This document shows positions 11,262-22,003 of a stretch of DNA of 64,000 nt, piece after piece. The notes below the pieces were generated by a model, which did no database searches, was not told where the DNA came from, and saw nothing but the letters and a program-made list of their open reading frames with translations. Each line of letters starts with the position of its first letter. Positions within the stretch are counted from its first letter, which is position 1. This stretch comes from Candolleomyces eurysporus (taxonomy: Eukaryota > Basidiomycota > Agaricomycetes > Agaricales > Psathyrellaceae), in the NCBI GenBank assembly GCA_027579435.1, contig JANBPK010000851.1, positions 1 through 64,000 of the forward strand. Direction: 5' to 3'. A program made the translations under genes and the position numbers.

Positions 11262-14200
11262 TCATCTTCCATTCTTCATTTCCTGCGCTCCACCCTGGAT
11301 CCCTATTCGTCTGCAGTCTTGCTGCAAAACTTGGATTTCTTCACGGTCCCGTTCGTCTCCAGTGACCTCGAAACGCTTTCTCAAAAGCACCAAAAGCCGT
11401 TCTAGTGCGTACCCGACCCGACGTCGACTACCAGAGGGGCGGAAAGCGAGAGACTCGCGGCAGATTACGATGGCTTCATTGAGCACCCCAATTTCTCCAA
11501 TTTTTTCAAATTGCAATCGGAGAGAGTTGTAAAGGTCGCGATAGAAGGGGCGACGATATACATGGGATGATGGGCAAAGTTCAAGCGCTTCACGAAGATG
11601 AGAAATGCCCTCGTTCAGGGAACCGATGTCACCATCGTGCTCATAGGAAGACACGAGTGCGCGCCCAAGCGTGTTAAGCTGAATACACCGATGTCGGTGA
11701 GACGCTGGCAGAAGTCCGAGTGCCTCACGAAGGAGCGAAATGCCTTCGTTCAAGGCATCTATGTTACCATCGCTGCAATAGACCAACCAGCGTGCACGGC
11801 CGAGCAAGCCGAGCGAACCAAACCGGTATGGATGATGTTTTGGCCAAAGTGCAAGCGCTTCACGAAGATGCGAAACGCTCTCGTTCAGGGCATCAGTATT
11901 GCCAGTGTAGTCGTGGAGTTTGCAGAGTGCAATGCCAAGGTTGTGGAGCACCATGGGCCGAGCTGGGCAGGTTGGAAGCTTGAGGGCGAGCGCTGCACGA
12001 AGGTGCGAAACGGCCTCCTTCAGGATTTTGATGCCACCGTCAACCTCATTAACGAGAGTAAGCAGTACGACGGCAAGGGTGTTGAGCGGTCCGTCCCGGT
12101 CAGGGTTGGATGCTGGCTGGAGTGCAAGCGCTTCACGAAGGTGCGAAATGCCCTCGTTCAGGACACTGATGTCACCACTGTGTTCAAAGAGATTCCAGAG
12201 TGAGACACCGAGGCCTCTTAGCGTCCGGTGCCGATCCGGGTGGGGTGCTGGCCGCAGTGCAAGTGCTTCACGGAAGAGCGAAATGCTCTGTTTCAGGGCA
12301 TTGATGCCACCATGGCGCTGATGGTATTCACGGAGGGAGCTCGCAAGACAATTCAGCGACATGTGCCGATCTGGGTGAGGCACTGGCCGTAGTGCAAGTG
12401 CGTTTCTATGATGCAAAATGGCTTCATTGAGGACAGTGGTGTTTCCATGTTGTATATAGCATGATACAAGAGCATCGCCAAGCTTGTCCAAAAGGCCAGC
12501 CTGGGAGTCCTGTTGGAGTTCTAGTGCGCTTCGAAAAGCCAGCACGGCCTCCTCATGCATCTTGAGACTTCCAGTCGTCCTGCCCTTTTTGCCATAGAGC
12601 CGTCCCAGCTCTGACCATATCTCACCACGACCACTGTCAATCCGCACGGCAACCTCCAAACAAGCCACCTGAAAATCCCAGTGATCCTCATCGGCTTCGC
12701 CCAGACGACAGGCTAGCCAGTTCAGGATCGATGTCATTTTCCCTTCCATTGCCTTCAGGTCCCTATGGACCTGTGACTCCTCCCTGGACCTGTACCTCTC
12801 TGGTAGCAAGATTTTCAGGAATAATGTCGCCCACCATTGTTGGGCATCGGTCGAGAGCGTTTGCAACGTTAAGCAATGCGGAGTCTCCAACCACCCGACG
12901 CCAGAACGGCGGGTTCCACGTGAGACATGGAGCGGCCAGTACTTGACAGCGCACCGTTGAACGTCACGAAGAGTCAGGGAAGGGCCCAAGTATGCAGACG
13001 CCGACGGAAGGCTGCTGATCTGCTTGAGATAGGTCAGGCCCAGCGTAGAGTGGGAATCGAAGGGGGAGATTGCGAATAAATTTTCCGTCGTCGTGGCCTG
13101 AACATATTCCAAAAACGACAGATGGAAGAGTGTGGTTGCTGGGTGGACCATCCTCTCTGAGCCCTCAGGCGGAGACCGTGTTTGAAGGGCGGACAGAGAG
13201 CGCTGTATCTTGCTTACGAGGTGCGGGGGCATTCCTGTGAGCGTCGAGAAGTCGGATAGGGGAAGCGATTCTCGTAGGACGAGTGTTATCCCAAAGTACC
13301 TTCGGAAATATGTTTGGGCATCCGGGGAGGGGAACAGGCGTGTGAGCGCGTTGCTATAAAGCCCCACGAGTCTTTCATTGGCACCAACGTGCCACTGACT
13401 TGCAAGAATCCCTGCGAGAATTTCGTGGGGTGGAGATTCGCTGAATTGCTGCGAAAGCATCGAGATCACGGTCGATGCCCATACAGGCAGACCTGCCGAT
13501 AGCTCTGCAAGCTTGATGACATCCCCACCATTCGCTTTCCGTCCATCCACCCAAGGCACAGTCTCAAGATGTTTTTTGAAATAGTTTTTCATCACCTTTT
13601 TTGAGACGGGAAGAAGGGGATATGTGTGCGCGGAGATCTGGTCGATGCCGGGTAAGTGGGAAGTGTGCGGATTCAAACGGCTGGTGATGATGAATTTAAC
13701 AAAAGCGCTCTTCGAGTTGAGGGGTGCAAGGGCCTTGATGAAGGCGGGGTGATCTCGCCATTCATCAATGGCATCGAGGATGATAATGAGAGGATACGGA
13801 TGGCCTAGTAATCGCAACGGTTCGACAATATAACCCTCGATATGGGTCTCCAAGGAGGTGCCGTGGCACCGGTACATCGCTTCCACAATCTTCGGTATCG
13901 CTCGTGGATGGATATTTCCTAGTTCGTGAGCCAGCATCTTGATGATCGTCTCAGGTCCGGGTGTGTCGGTCGGGAAGGCACTCATGGAGATGGAGGCGGC
14001 CAACCGACCGACTGACCGAAGCTCTTCTGAGAGATGGCCGGCTAGGGTAGACTTTCCAATACCGGCAGGCCCATAAAAGCATAGGATAAGGCCTGTCGAG
14101 CTCAGTATCCACATCCATGACTTCTCGACGTCTGGCTTCCGACTGTCAGCGAGATATTCGACTGCCTTCCCGCTCGTATCTGGATGCTTTGGAAGCGTAA

Positions 14201-14752
14201 CCAGCCTCCCTATTCCTTGTCAGGAGTGCCATTCACATTTATAGGAGTAAACATACCGATATTGTAGTGATAGATGCCTACCATTGCAAACAAAGGTGCA
14301 AAAGACAGGGTAGCCAACATCAGCACTTTATCATCTAGGAAATGAGAAAATGTATACACACCATCAAAAGATTGGCCGTAGGTAGGCACATGTATGTTAA
14401 TATGAGTAGCATTCGGTGCATCTAGGTATTGAAAGTTATCCATTTGGAAATGATGTGCGCCTTCGAAGACCGAGTGGTTCGGCGGGGCAGCTTGAATCAT
14501 GGGTACCGGTGGTAAGGAAGCAAAGGACGGTCCCATATGCAAGGGTGCGTGGAGATAAAAGGAGGATGGTGACAAATGTTGCGCGATGAACAGCGATGGC
14601 TCGACCATCATGTTCCGTGAGCCTGATACTCCCCTTGGCGCTTCAATTCGACCATCTGGAACCTCTTCACCGTTCGTACGACTACTGGACGGAGACGGGT
14701 ATGGAGTGTGGGAGCGAGATTTTGGGCCATTGGAGCGCCCATACTTAGGCAT
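11262..14752 (-). CDS. NACHT-TPR NOD-like receptor (STAND NTPase)
   Basis: Fungal NOD-like receptor, a family linked to non-self recognition and programmed cell death. Exon 1 (14752-14362) encodes a proline/serine-rich leader with GAHHFQMDNFQYLDAPNA, as found before the NACHT in many mushroom receptors. An intron follows and the main exon starts at 14214. An optional small middle exon (about 14334-14258) is also in phase, so splicing is uncertain. The NACHT domain has Walker A GPAGIGKST, Walker B LIIILDAIDEW and an ITSRL sensor. The C-terminal 430 residues form about nine repeats, mostly 45 residues long, around LNEGISHLREALAL and LNTLGRAL, i.e. TPR-like helical hairpins. No recognisable effector such as a nuclease, patatin or HeLo domain is visible at the N-terminus. 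The gene is divergent from ARP2 across 256 bp. Confidence 0.85.
11450..12570 (-). repeat. 135-bp tandem coding repeats of the TPR array
   Basis: Direct DNA repeats lie inside the NACHT-TPR gene. The recurrent word cgcttcacgaagatg or close variants starts at about 11586, 11721, 11856, 11991, 12129, 12264 and 12399. Spacing is 135 bp, with one 138-bp unit. Similarity is highest in the first helix (LNEG.SHLREALAL) and lower in the second. Such repeats allow unit number to change by unequal exchange. Confidence 0.85.
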
Positions 14753-15008
14753 TGTGTCAGGGTGAGGGAAGGAAGGAAGCTGTGAAGGCCATGAGGCATT
14801 CGTTAGCCACGATAGACGCTCGCGAGCTGTTAAATCGCCGCAATAAATTGCGATCATGTCTCTTATTTGGACGTGATTGTCCGGGAAGGCATTGGCTTCA
14901 CCGCCCCTGTCGCTGCACCAGCTGCCAGGCTCAAGCTCTTCAAGTTACTGCGGATGCTGCAGCGGTTCTAAGCTTTCGATTCCCAGTCTACACGAAACCA
15001 CCGCAAAC
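14753..15008. promoter_or_regulatory. Shared upstream region, NLR / ARP2
   Basis: A 256-bp divergent intergenic region links a probable immune receptor to a constitutive cytoskeletal gene. It contains CCAAT-like words but no clear TATA box. An upstream ATG (14857) in frame with the NLR start is possible. Confidence 0.4.
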
Positions 15009-16620
15009 ATGGATCCAGAAGTGCCTTTGGTCGTCGACAACGGAACAGGTGTATGTAGCACCCTCACAACGCGTCAACTACCTCCCAGCTCCTATGCTTA
15101 TGCTCCATCATAGTTCGTGAAAGTAGGTTATGCAGGTTCAAACTTTCCAGAGCATGGTACGTACTCTACATACTCTAGATAGAGAACTAATACCGATAAC
15201 ATCACTATCGCTACCACCAGTCTTCCCATCCATCGTCGGCCGTCCAATCTTGCGAGCAGAAGAACGAGTGGGCAAGAATGTCATCAAGGATATAATGATC
15301 GGAGACGAGGCAGAGGAGAATCGTAACTTCCTGCAAGTCACCCAGCCTATGGAACACGGAATCGTAAAGAACTGGGAGGATATGAAGCTGCTATGGGACT
15401 ACACCTTCGAACAGAAACTCAGGGTCGACCCGAGGGGCCGTAAGGTTCTGTTGACAGAACCGCCGATGAACCCCAAGGTGAACAGGCAGCGGATGTGTCA
15501 GGTTATGTTTGAGGAGTATGGATTCGATGGAGTGTATATCGCGATTCAGGCGGTGTTGACACTGTACGCGCAAGGTGCGTTTTCTGGCCTACTCTTCCTC
15601 ATCCCGGGCTAACGATCAGTCCTATCACTACACACTTTGTGATATCTAGGTCTGACTACCGGTGTGGTCGTCGACTCTGGAGATGGTGTTACACATATTG
15701 TCCCTGTGTATGACGGCTATGCCATGCCCCATCTCACACGCCGATTAGATATCGCTGGACGAGACGTGACGCGATATCTGATCAAGCTCCTCCTGATGCG
15801 AGGGTACGCGTTCAATCGGACAGCAGATTTCGAAACTGTGCGACAGATTAAAGAGAAACTGTGCTATGTCAGGTTTGTGTTCTTGGCCAGGCCCAATGAC
15901 GCATGCTGTTGCTGATATGGTTCGTTCCTAGCTACGACCTTGAACAAGATACCAAACTCGCAGAAGAAACGACTGTTCTTGTCGAAAGCTACACAGTATG
16001 TAACCCCCACTGTCACCGATCTTTGGAATGGCCTTTCAATCGTCGCTTCAGCTTCCCGATGGTCGTACCATCAAAGTCGGTTCAGAGCGATTTGAAGCAC
16101 CAGAATGTATGTTCCAACCTCATCTCGTCGACATCGAACAGCCAGGTGTTGCCGGTACGTCTCCCTCTCAGTTTCCCCCAGTCTCTCGCTCACTCCGATA
16201 TACTTAATCGAACTAGAAATGTTGTTTGGAGCCATTCAATCCGCAGCTGTCGACGTCCGTGCCGACCTCTACAAACACATAGTCCTCTCGGGAGGCTCTA
16301 GCATGTACCCCGGCCTTCCTAGTCGATTGGAAAAAGAGATGAAGCAGCTATACCTTACTCGTGTGTTGAATGGGGATCCTGCTCGTTTGAACGTAGGCGT
16401 TTTACTTCCAGGTCTTGCTTGGATCATTACTTATTCACCATTGCATTTACAGAAATTCAAGATCAAGATCGAAGACCCACCTCGTCGGAAACACATGGTG
16501 TTCCTTGGAGGTGCAGTCCTTGCTGATATCATGAAGGCGCGTCAGGACTTCTGGATAACCAGGGAGGAGTGGTACGAGCAGGGTGTGAAGGCGTTGGACA
16601 AGCTGGGTCGAGCAGACTAA
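15009..16620 (+). CDS. ARP2: Actin-related protein 2 (Arp2/3 complex)
   Basis: Arp2 is a core subunit of the Arp2/3 complex, which nucleates branched actin filaments at endocytic patches and hyphal tips. The first exon has [10 protein letters not shown], then [24 protein letters not shown], and [39 protein letters not shown] and [20 protein letters not shown] form the nucleotide cleft. [18 protein letters not shown] and [12 protein letters not shown] follow, and the C-terminus is [16 protein letters not shown]. About eight short introns split the gene, including very small exons near 15125. The ATG at 15009 directly precedes the conserved first strand. No break is seen. Confidence 0.95.
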
Positions 16621-17309
16621 TTGGCGGGACGATTAGCGCTGGATTGACCCATGGACAATCGCAAGGAGGGAGAATAGGATGGACCGGTTTCGAAAATTCT
16701 TTCTTTTCTTCACTTTAAACCGCCAATCGATATTGATTTTTCACGTTTGATTGAACGAGGACGTCTGAAGCGATTTGAAGGATGATCTACTCGAGCTCCC
16801 ATCCCTCCTATGAATGCTGTCGCTTGTGGTATAAGTTCAGATGATGCTGACAACGTCATCTTCCGCCCCTGACGGTGACCAGTGGGCTGGCTGACAGTCT
16901 TCCGTCGCTGACGAACTGGCTAGTTATTTTGGGCTGATCGTCAGCCTCATTCCCAAGGCCTATAAGACCCTCATGTTCGCCCTTGTCTATCCCACCACTG
17001 GTTCGTTCCGTTTCATCAGTCTGACTTTTAGCTCTGCTTGGCTTCTCTGTTTAATCATCTCGCCAGGGCAGCGAGGCTCGAGGCGACCGTAAAAGCTCGA
17101 GGTACCTGCGTTCGCTAGGCTGCCCTTCGTTTACCAACGGCGATTCTTCCAGCGCAAACTGAGACGGCGTGCCTTGATTTATCGTTTGTCTCTTTGACTC
17201 TCCGCTGACTGGTGTCTCCCTCCTCCAGAAGGCCGGCGGACTGGCTCCTCAATCGTTCCAATCGGCGGTTCTCAATACGGTAGTAGGACAGTTGCATGTC
17301 CTCGACACT

Positions 17310-17485
17310 CATATCCCGAGGTGGGTGGGGAGGCATCCTATTGACGAGTGTAACAGCTCAGTCGATGGTGGTGCCTCCTTTCCTCGTGCTCCCTTGTCGT
17401 GGGCCTCGGGCTTGTAGGCGGTGACCCATTGCTTGTTGCAATCGGCACGGCCGACCAAGAGCACGTAAAAACCAGCCTCGTATAA
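17310..17485. repeat. Duplicated segment, copy A
   Basis: It shares cccgaggtgggtgg.gaggc, then a 40-bp near-identical block containing cctcgtgctcccttgtcgtg, and then cgaccaagagcacgt with copy B. Copy A has an extra 30-odd bp between the first two blocks. It may be a small non-autonomous element or a local duplication. Confidence 0.65.
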
Positions 17486-17927
17486 GGAGGGACGGCAAAA
17501 GGTGCAGTGGTCTCTTTTTATGATAGCTCTCAGCGACTTCTTGCTAACAATTCGTGTATAATTCTACCCTGGGCACAACCCCACCGCGTTTGCGAGTCCT
17601 CAAGGTGCCTGTCTTCTCGTTCTTCGATGGCATTTCCTCCACTCACCTATCCTCGCTCCGACCCAGCAATACTTCCACCGTCCCGCTGGTCAACATGCTC
17701 ACCTAGCTCACACCTTCGCCGTTCAAGAGAAAAAAGTGACCGAGTTGGTACAATGTGCCTGGAGTGTGCCAACTTGTTCGTTCGTTCGTCCAAAAGCAAA
17801 AATCCATCGAGTTCGGGTACGTACGAGGGGTGGAGGCACAATGTGCCCGGACTGTGCCTCCCAAACAGCCCAATCTCTCTTCTTCTCTTCTCTCCCATTC
17901 CAGCCTGTTGTTCGTCCACTCCTGTAC

Positions 17928-18040
17928 TTCCCGAGGTGGGTGGGAGGCTACTAGTAGTCCTCCTTCCTCGTGCTCCCTTGTCGTGGGCCTCGGGCTTGTA
18001 GACTGTCGCATTTCTGCGGCGTCGACCAAGAGCACGTTAA
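17928..18040. repeat. Duplicated segment, copy B
   Basis: Second copy, about 0.6 kb from copy A in the same orientation, with the same three blocks but shorter spacers. No target-site duplication or terminal inverted repeat was recognised at its ends. Confidence 0.65.
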
Positions 18041-18182
18041 ATTTGCTGGTATGCGTATACGTATATTAAAAAAATGTATATATAACTTATCATCGAAAGC
18101 AAATGCGTTTTGTGATATCAAGTTGGAAAGCATGGAAATAATACGACGAGCAAAAGAACCTCGAGTCGAGGCCTGGATATTT

Positions 18183-20271
18183 TTATTCGCTATCGCTCTG
18201 GTCTTGTAAGAAAGCAGCAATGCTGTTGCGAGCGTTTCCCTGCAGCGCGCAAGTCAGCGTCAAACCCTCCGCAGCAGATGGGATGTTAAGAGCGAGAGAG
18301 GGAAGATTTCGAACTCACAGGTCTCCTTCGCGGAGCGACTACCTCCTCTTCTTCCTCGCTTTCATCGTCGTCCTCTTCAGCTTTGTCGTTCTGCTTGGAT
18401 TTACTGCGCGATTCTCGTGCTTCCATCGACTTTGCAAACTCTTTCACGTCCTCTGTTATATCACAAATTATGTCAGAACACCCACCGCGATGAATACGAC
18501 GACCGACGAACCTAACTCCTGCTCAAACTCCCTCTTCTGTTTAATTTCCTTCGCTTTTTCAAGCGAATAACGACCCGTCATACCCAAACCAGCTAGGATC
18601 TCCTTGAGTTTTTCGATCTGCGCCTTGGGGGAGTCGATGCCTTTGAATAGCTTTGACCAGACTTTGCGTACCCCGCAAGCGAGAACGAAGGACTAGATGT
18701 TGATTATTCAATAAGAATGAGTCGTTCGTGCGTCGCCGCGGGAATGGCCGTGAACACGTACTTTGAGCCGTTTGATCGTCTCCTCGTCTTTGCTTAGAGA
18801 AGGTTTGGATGCTGAAGAAGAGGATTGTCGTTTAGCGGTGGTCGATTTTTCCGACCTCTTCTTGGGTGCCTAGTAAAAATATAAAATAAATTAGTTATGC
18901 TGTCGTAATAGAATAGTATGATGATAGGAATCTATGTACCTTCTCTGCGCTCTTACTAGTGGAACTCTTTTTCTTACGCTTGGGAGGTTCGTCGATGAGA
19001 TCTGACAAACCTGTTTCGCTGTCGTCGCCCTAAGGTAAATCCATGAACGCACGCACTTTTGACGGACGGGAATAAACGAGCGCTTACGTTGTCTGGCTGC
19101 GGTTTCTTGGTTGAAGAAGGGGGTTTCTTTGAGACCGGAGGAGTTTTTTCTCTGTCTTCCTCATCCTCGTCGCTCTCAACCGCAGTTGAGTTTCGCTTCT
19201 TCCGCTTAGAAGGAGGCACATCTTCTGTCTCAGAAACAGGCCTCTTCGGAGACTTGGCAGGCGACTGTTTCTTTGGAGGCTTAGGCTTTGAAGGTGAGCG
19301 CGGTTTAGGTTTGTCTTCCTCAATGTCAGAGCTCGGGACGTGTTCCTTTATAAACGTAGCTGAGAATCATGATCGGGGTAGGACGAGCACAGGGAACATA
19401 CTGGAGTCTTGTACTGAACATCGCTTTTCTTCTTTGCAGGTTCTTTGGCTTTACCTGTAAAACAAGAAATATTTTAGTTGAGTCTTGCCATGAAATACTC
19501 AACGACGACGGTTACCTTTCGTCTTGTTTCCTTCCTTCGATGGTTTCGACTTACGCGAAGGGACTTTTGAAGGATTTTCCTTCTTCAATTCCCCCTTTGC
19601 ATCGTCAGAGTCCTCCACATCGTTGGTTGTACGGGATTTCGACTTGCGAGAGGCCGTCGCTGCTTTGACCTTCGAGGAGTTGGAAGGTTTGGTCTTCCGA
19701 GATTTCTTCGACTCTACTTCGCTCTCTTCTCCGTACGAGTCTTCTTCATCCTCTTCACCGGTGAGGTCGGTGAGCTCTTCTTCGTCTGAGAAGTGCGTAG
19801 CCTTGGATTTTTTTGCACGCGCCGGTTTCTTAGGAGGTGGGCTCTCAGGTTTCGACGTGGATTCAGCGCGTTTGCGCTTGGAAGATAAGGGACCGGAGGA
19901 AGGCTCTCCGTCTCCTGCTTCAGAGTCCGAAGGGGTGTTGTCCTGTCCATAGGGTTCAAAGTCAACCGCAGCAGTGGCCGCGGTTAGAATGGCATGTGCA
20001 GTGACAAGAGAATCCAGACACATACTATTACATTCTGAGTAATCTCCTTGAAAAACGCCTTGCGTCCCAAGAGACTGCCTTCATCCAGGCCAAATTTCTG
20101 CTCGATTTCTTCCCGCACAAGTTTGTGGCTTAACAGGCTGATCGAGCTGTGTCAACAGCAGCCTTCCCCTCATAAGAAAAGTACTCACTGGACCTGACCC
20201 TTCCTCACTTTGGGCTTGACTATACTCTTGACAGCCTCAATGAGTGCCTTTTCCGACGGCAAAGACATCAT
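18183..20271 (-). CDS. HIRIP3: HIRIP3-type histone chaperone with N-terminal DEK_C-like domain
   Basis: Probable nuclear histone chaperone. The first two exons give SEKALIEAVKSIVKPKVRKG and SLLSHKLVREEIEQKFGLDE, resembling a DEK C-terminal helical domain. The middle is a long charged linker (SDEEELTDLTGEEDEEDSYG and many SKK/PKK runs) spread over several exons. Near the C-terminus, exons give FVLACGVRKVWSKLF, KLKEILAGLGMTGRYSLEKA and KEIKQKREFEQELEDVKEF, matching the conserved HIRIP3 C-terminal CHZ-like motif. A last intron (gtgagttcg to gctgcag) joins in frame to an exon ending AAFLQDQSDSE and a stop at 18183; without it the protein would stop about 13 codons after the donor. The start could be either of two adjacent ATGs. 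It is divergent from PAN6. Exact middle splicing is uncertain. Confidence 0.75.
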
Positions 20272-20526
20272 AGAGACCGCACAGGTTCGTGTCCAGTGCC
20301 AAACAATAAGCGCGCGTCGACAGGAGGCTGCCGCGATGCGTCATGCGTGACGGAAGCACGCCGAGTCACCGGTCATGCGGAGATTGTCACATTGTCACGC
20401 TGAATCTAATCTTATCAAACCTCGTAACGCCGCGGCCTCAGGCTGCTCTCTTAAACTCGGTCCAATGCCTGGTCAACAGTGAACAACCCGTTGGCCCCCC
20501 TTCCACCTCAAACACTCACCGCTCTA
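20272..20526. promoter_or_regulatory. Shared upstream region, HIRIP3-type gene / PAN6
   Basis: A 255-bp divergent spacer. No TATA box was found close to either ATG. Confidence 0.4.
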
Positions 20527-21755
20527 ATGCTGTTCTCTATCCTTCAGTCGGCTGCTAAACGGAATCTCCCCCAGAAAATACCAATTCATCGACTCTTGCT
20601 TCGCACCATGGCATCTACCAGCTCCGGTCTACCGGCATCTTCAATACCAATTTTCACAACCGTCGCTTCGTACAGAGAGTGGAGGGAAAATGCTTTTCGC
20701 AATGGGCTGTCTGTAGGATTCGTACCGACGATGGGTGCTTTGCATGAGGGGCATCTTTCTCTGGGTATGTTCCGGCTATCCTCGGTTACCTCCAAATAAT
20801 CACATATGCATTGTCCCATTTGCCAGTGCGCAAGTCGCTGTCGGAGAATGACCTGACCGTAGTCTCAATATTCGTCAACCCAGCTCAATTCGCACCTCAC
20901 GAAGACCTGGCATCATACCCGCGAACCCTGCCGGGCGACCTCAAGCTCCTCGAGGCGGAGCAGGTACATCCTGCTACCGACGGCCCTGCGTCGTGCGAGA
21001 TCAGAACTCCTGCTGCCGTTTTTGTTCCTAGCGTCAAGGAGATGTATCCCTCAGGAATCGTCCAAAATGTGACTGATCAAAAGGGCACTTTCATCGAGGT
21101 CAAGGGTTACAGTCACCAGATGGAAGGCCAGACGAGACCTACCTTCTTCCGCGGAGTTGCAACAGTAGTCACCAAACTATTCAACATCATCCAGGTACGT
21201 CTGATTCCGCCTCCTACATCACACTCATATCCATCTAAACGTTCCCTCTAGCCTACAAACGCCTACTTTGGACAAAAAGATGTCCAGCAAGCCTTCATCC
21301 TCAAACGCCTCGTCACAGATCTCTTGCTGTCCCATCCCACTCCAGAACACCTGCACATCGTCCCCACCGCACGAGACCCGACAGACGGTCTCGCTCTCTC
21401 ATCCCGCAACACATACCTGACACCTGATGGCCGCAAAGTCGCCCCAACACTCCGCCAGGCTCTCCTCGCCGCCGAGGAGGCCTGGAAAGCCGGCGCCACG
21501 AAGGAAGAATGCATAGCCAAAGCCAAGGCTATCGTCGAATCCAACAAGCAGAAAGCTACTTCGGAGGAGCTCGCAGTGGAGTTGAAGCTCGATTACGTCG
21601 AGATGAACGATGTGAAGACATTTGATGTCCTGGAGCCCCAAGCCCGACGGCAAGCTGAGGAGCAGGTTGTCATCCTGAGCGGCGCGCTTTATGTTGACAA
21701 GACACGGTTGATTGACAATATCTTACTGGGAGATACCACTAATATCTTGGATTAG
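20527..21755 (+). CDS. PAN6: Pantothenate synthetase (pantoate-beta-alanine ligase)
   Basis: Condenses pantoate and beta-alanine with ATP to make pantothenate, the coenzyme A precursor. Exon 1 gives VGFVPTMGALHEGHLSL with the HxGH-type adenylation motif. The next exon gives TVVSIFVNPAQFAPHEDLAS, YPRTLPGDLKLLE, AVFVPSVKEMYPSG and PTFFRGVATVVTKLFNI. Exon 3 gives YFGQKDVQQAFILKRLVTDL and DGLALSSRNTYLTP, the ATP-binding region. Two introns are visible. The ATG at 20527 adds a basic, serine- and leucine-containing leader of 27 residues before a second ATG at 20608; this resembles a mitochondrial presequence, so dual targeting is possible. There is a small insert (EVHPATDGPASCE-like) relative to bacterial enzymes. 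Confidence 0.93.
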
Positions 21756-22003
21756 AGGATAGAAAAAATGAAACGAGACTAGAGTCTGTCTGGTCTATGT
21801 AGTTTATAGAGCCTTGCTGTATATATATAAAACCGCTAACATAGAACACCTGAGTGGACAATCGAAATTCACTATAGTTTGTACACGTTCCCCCGAACAA
21901 CAAGAGATAAANGGGTAATCATATCCAACAATTACAATTAAAGTCACATTCGAATCAAAAAAACAACATAAGGGCTGGGCGAAAGCTCTAGTAGCATCCC
22001 CAC

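Larger units (their letters stand above)
16621..18182. other. 1.56-kb intergenic region with a duplicated segment
   Basis: This lies between the convergent 3' ends of ARP2 and the HIRIP3-type gene. It holds a duplicated segment (about 17310-17485 and 17928-18040) and a shorter pair of similar words (about 17745 and 17838). A 73-codon minus frame (17115-17336) beginning MPPHPPRDMSVEDMQLSY looks mildly protein-like but has no recognised domain. Confidence 0.5.

Noticed and set aside
19524..19952. 142-codon plus frame rich in S and E
   Set aside because: Antisense shadow of the charged linker of the HIRIP3-type gene.
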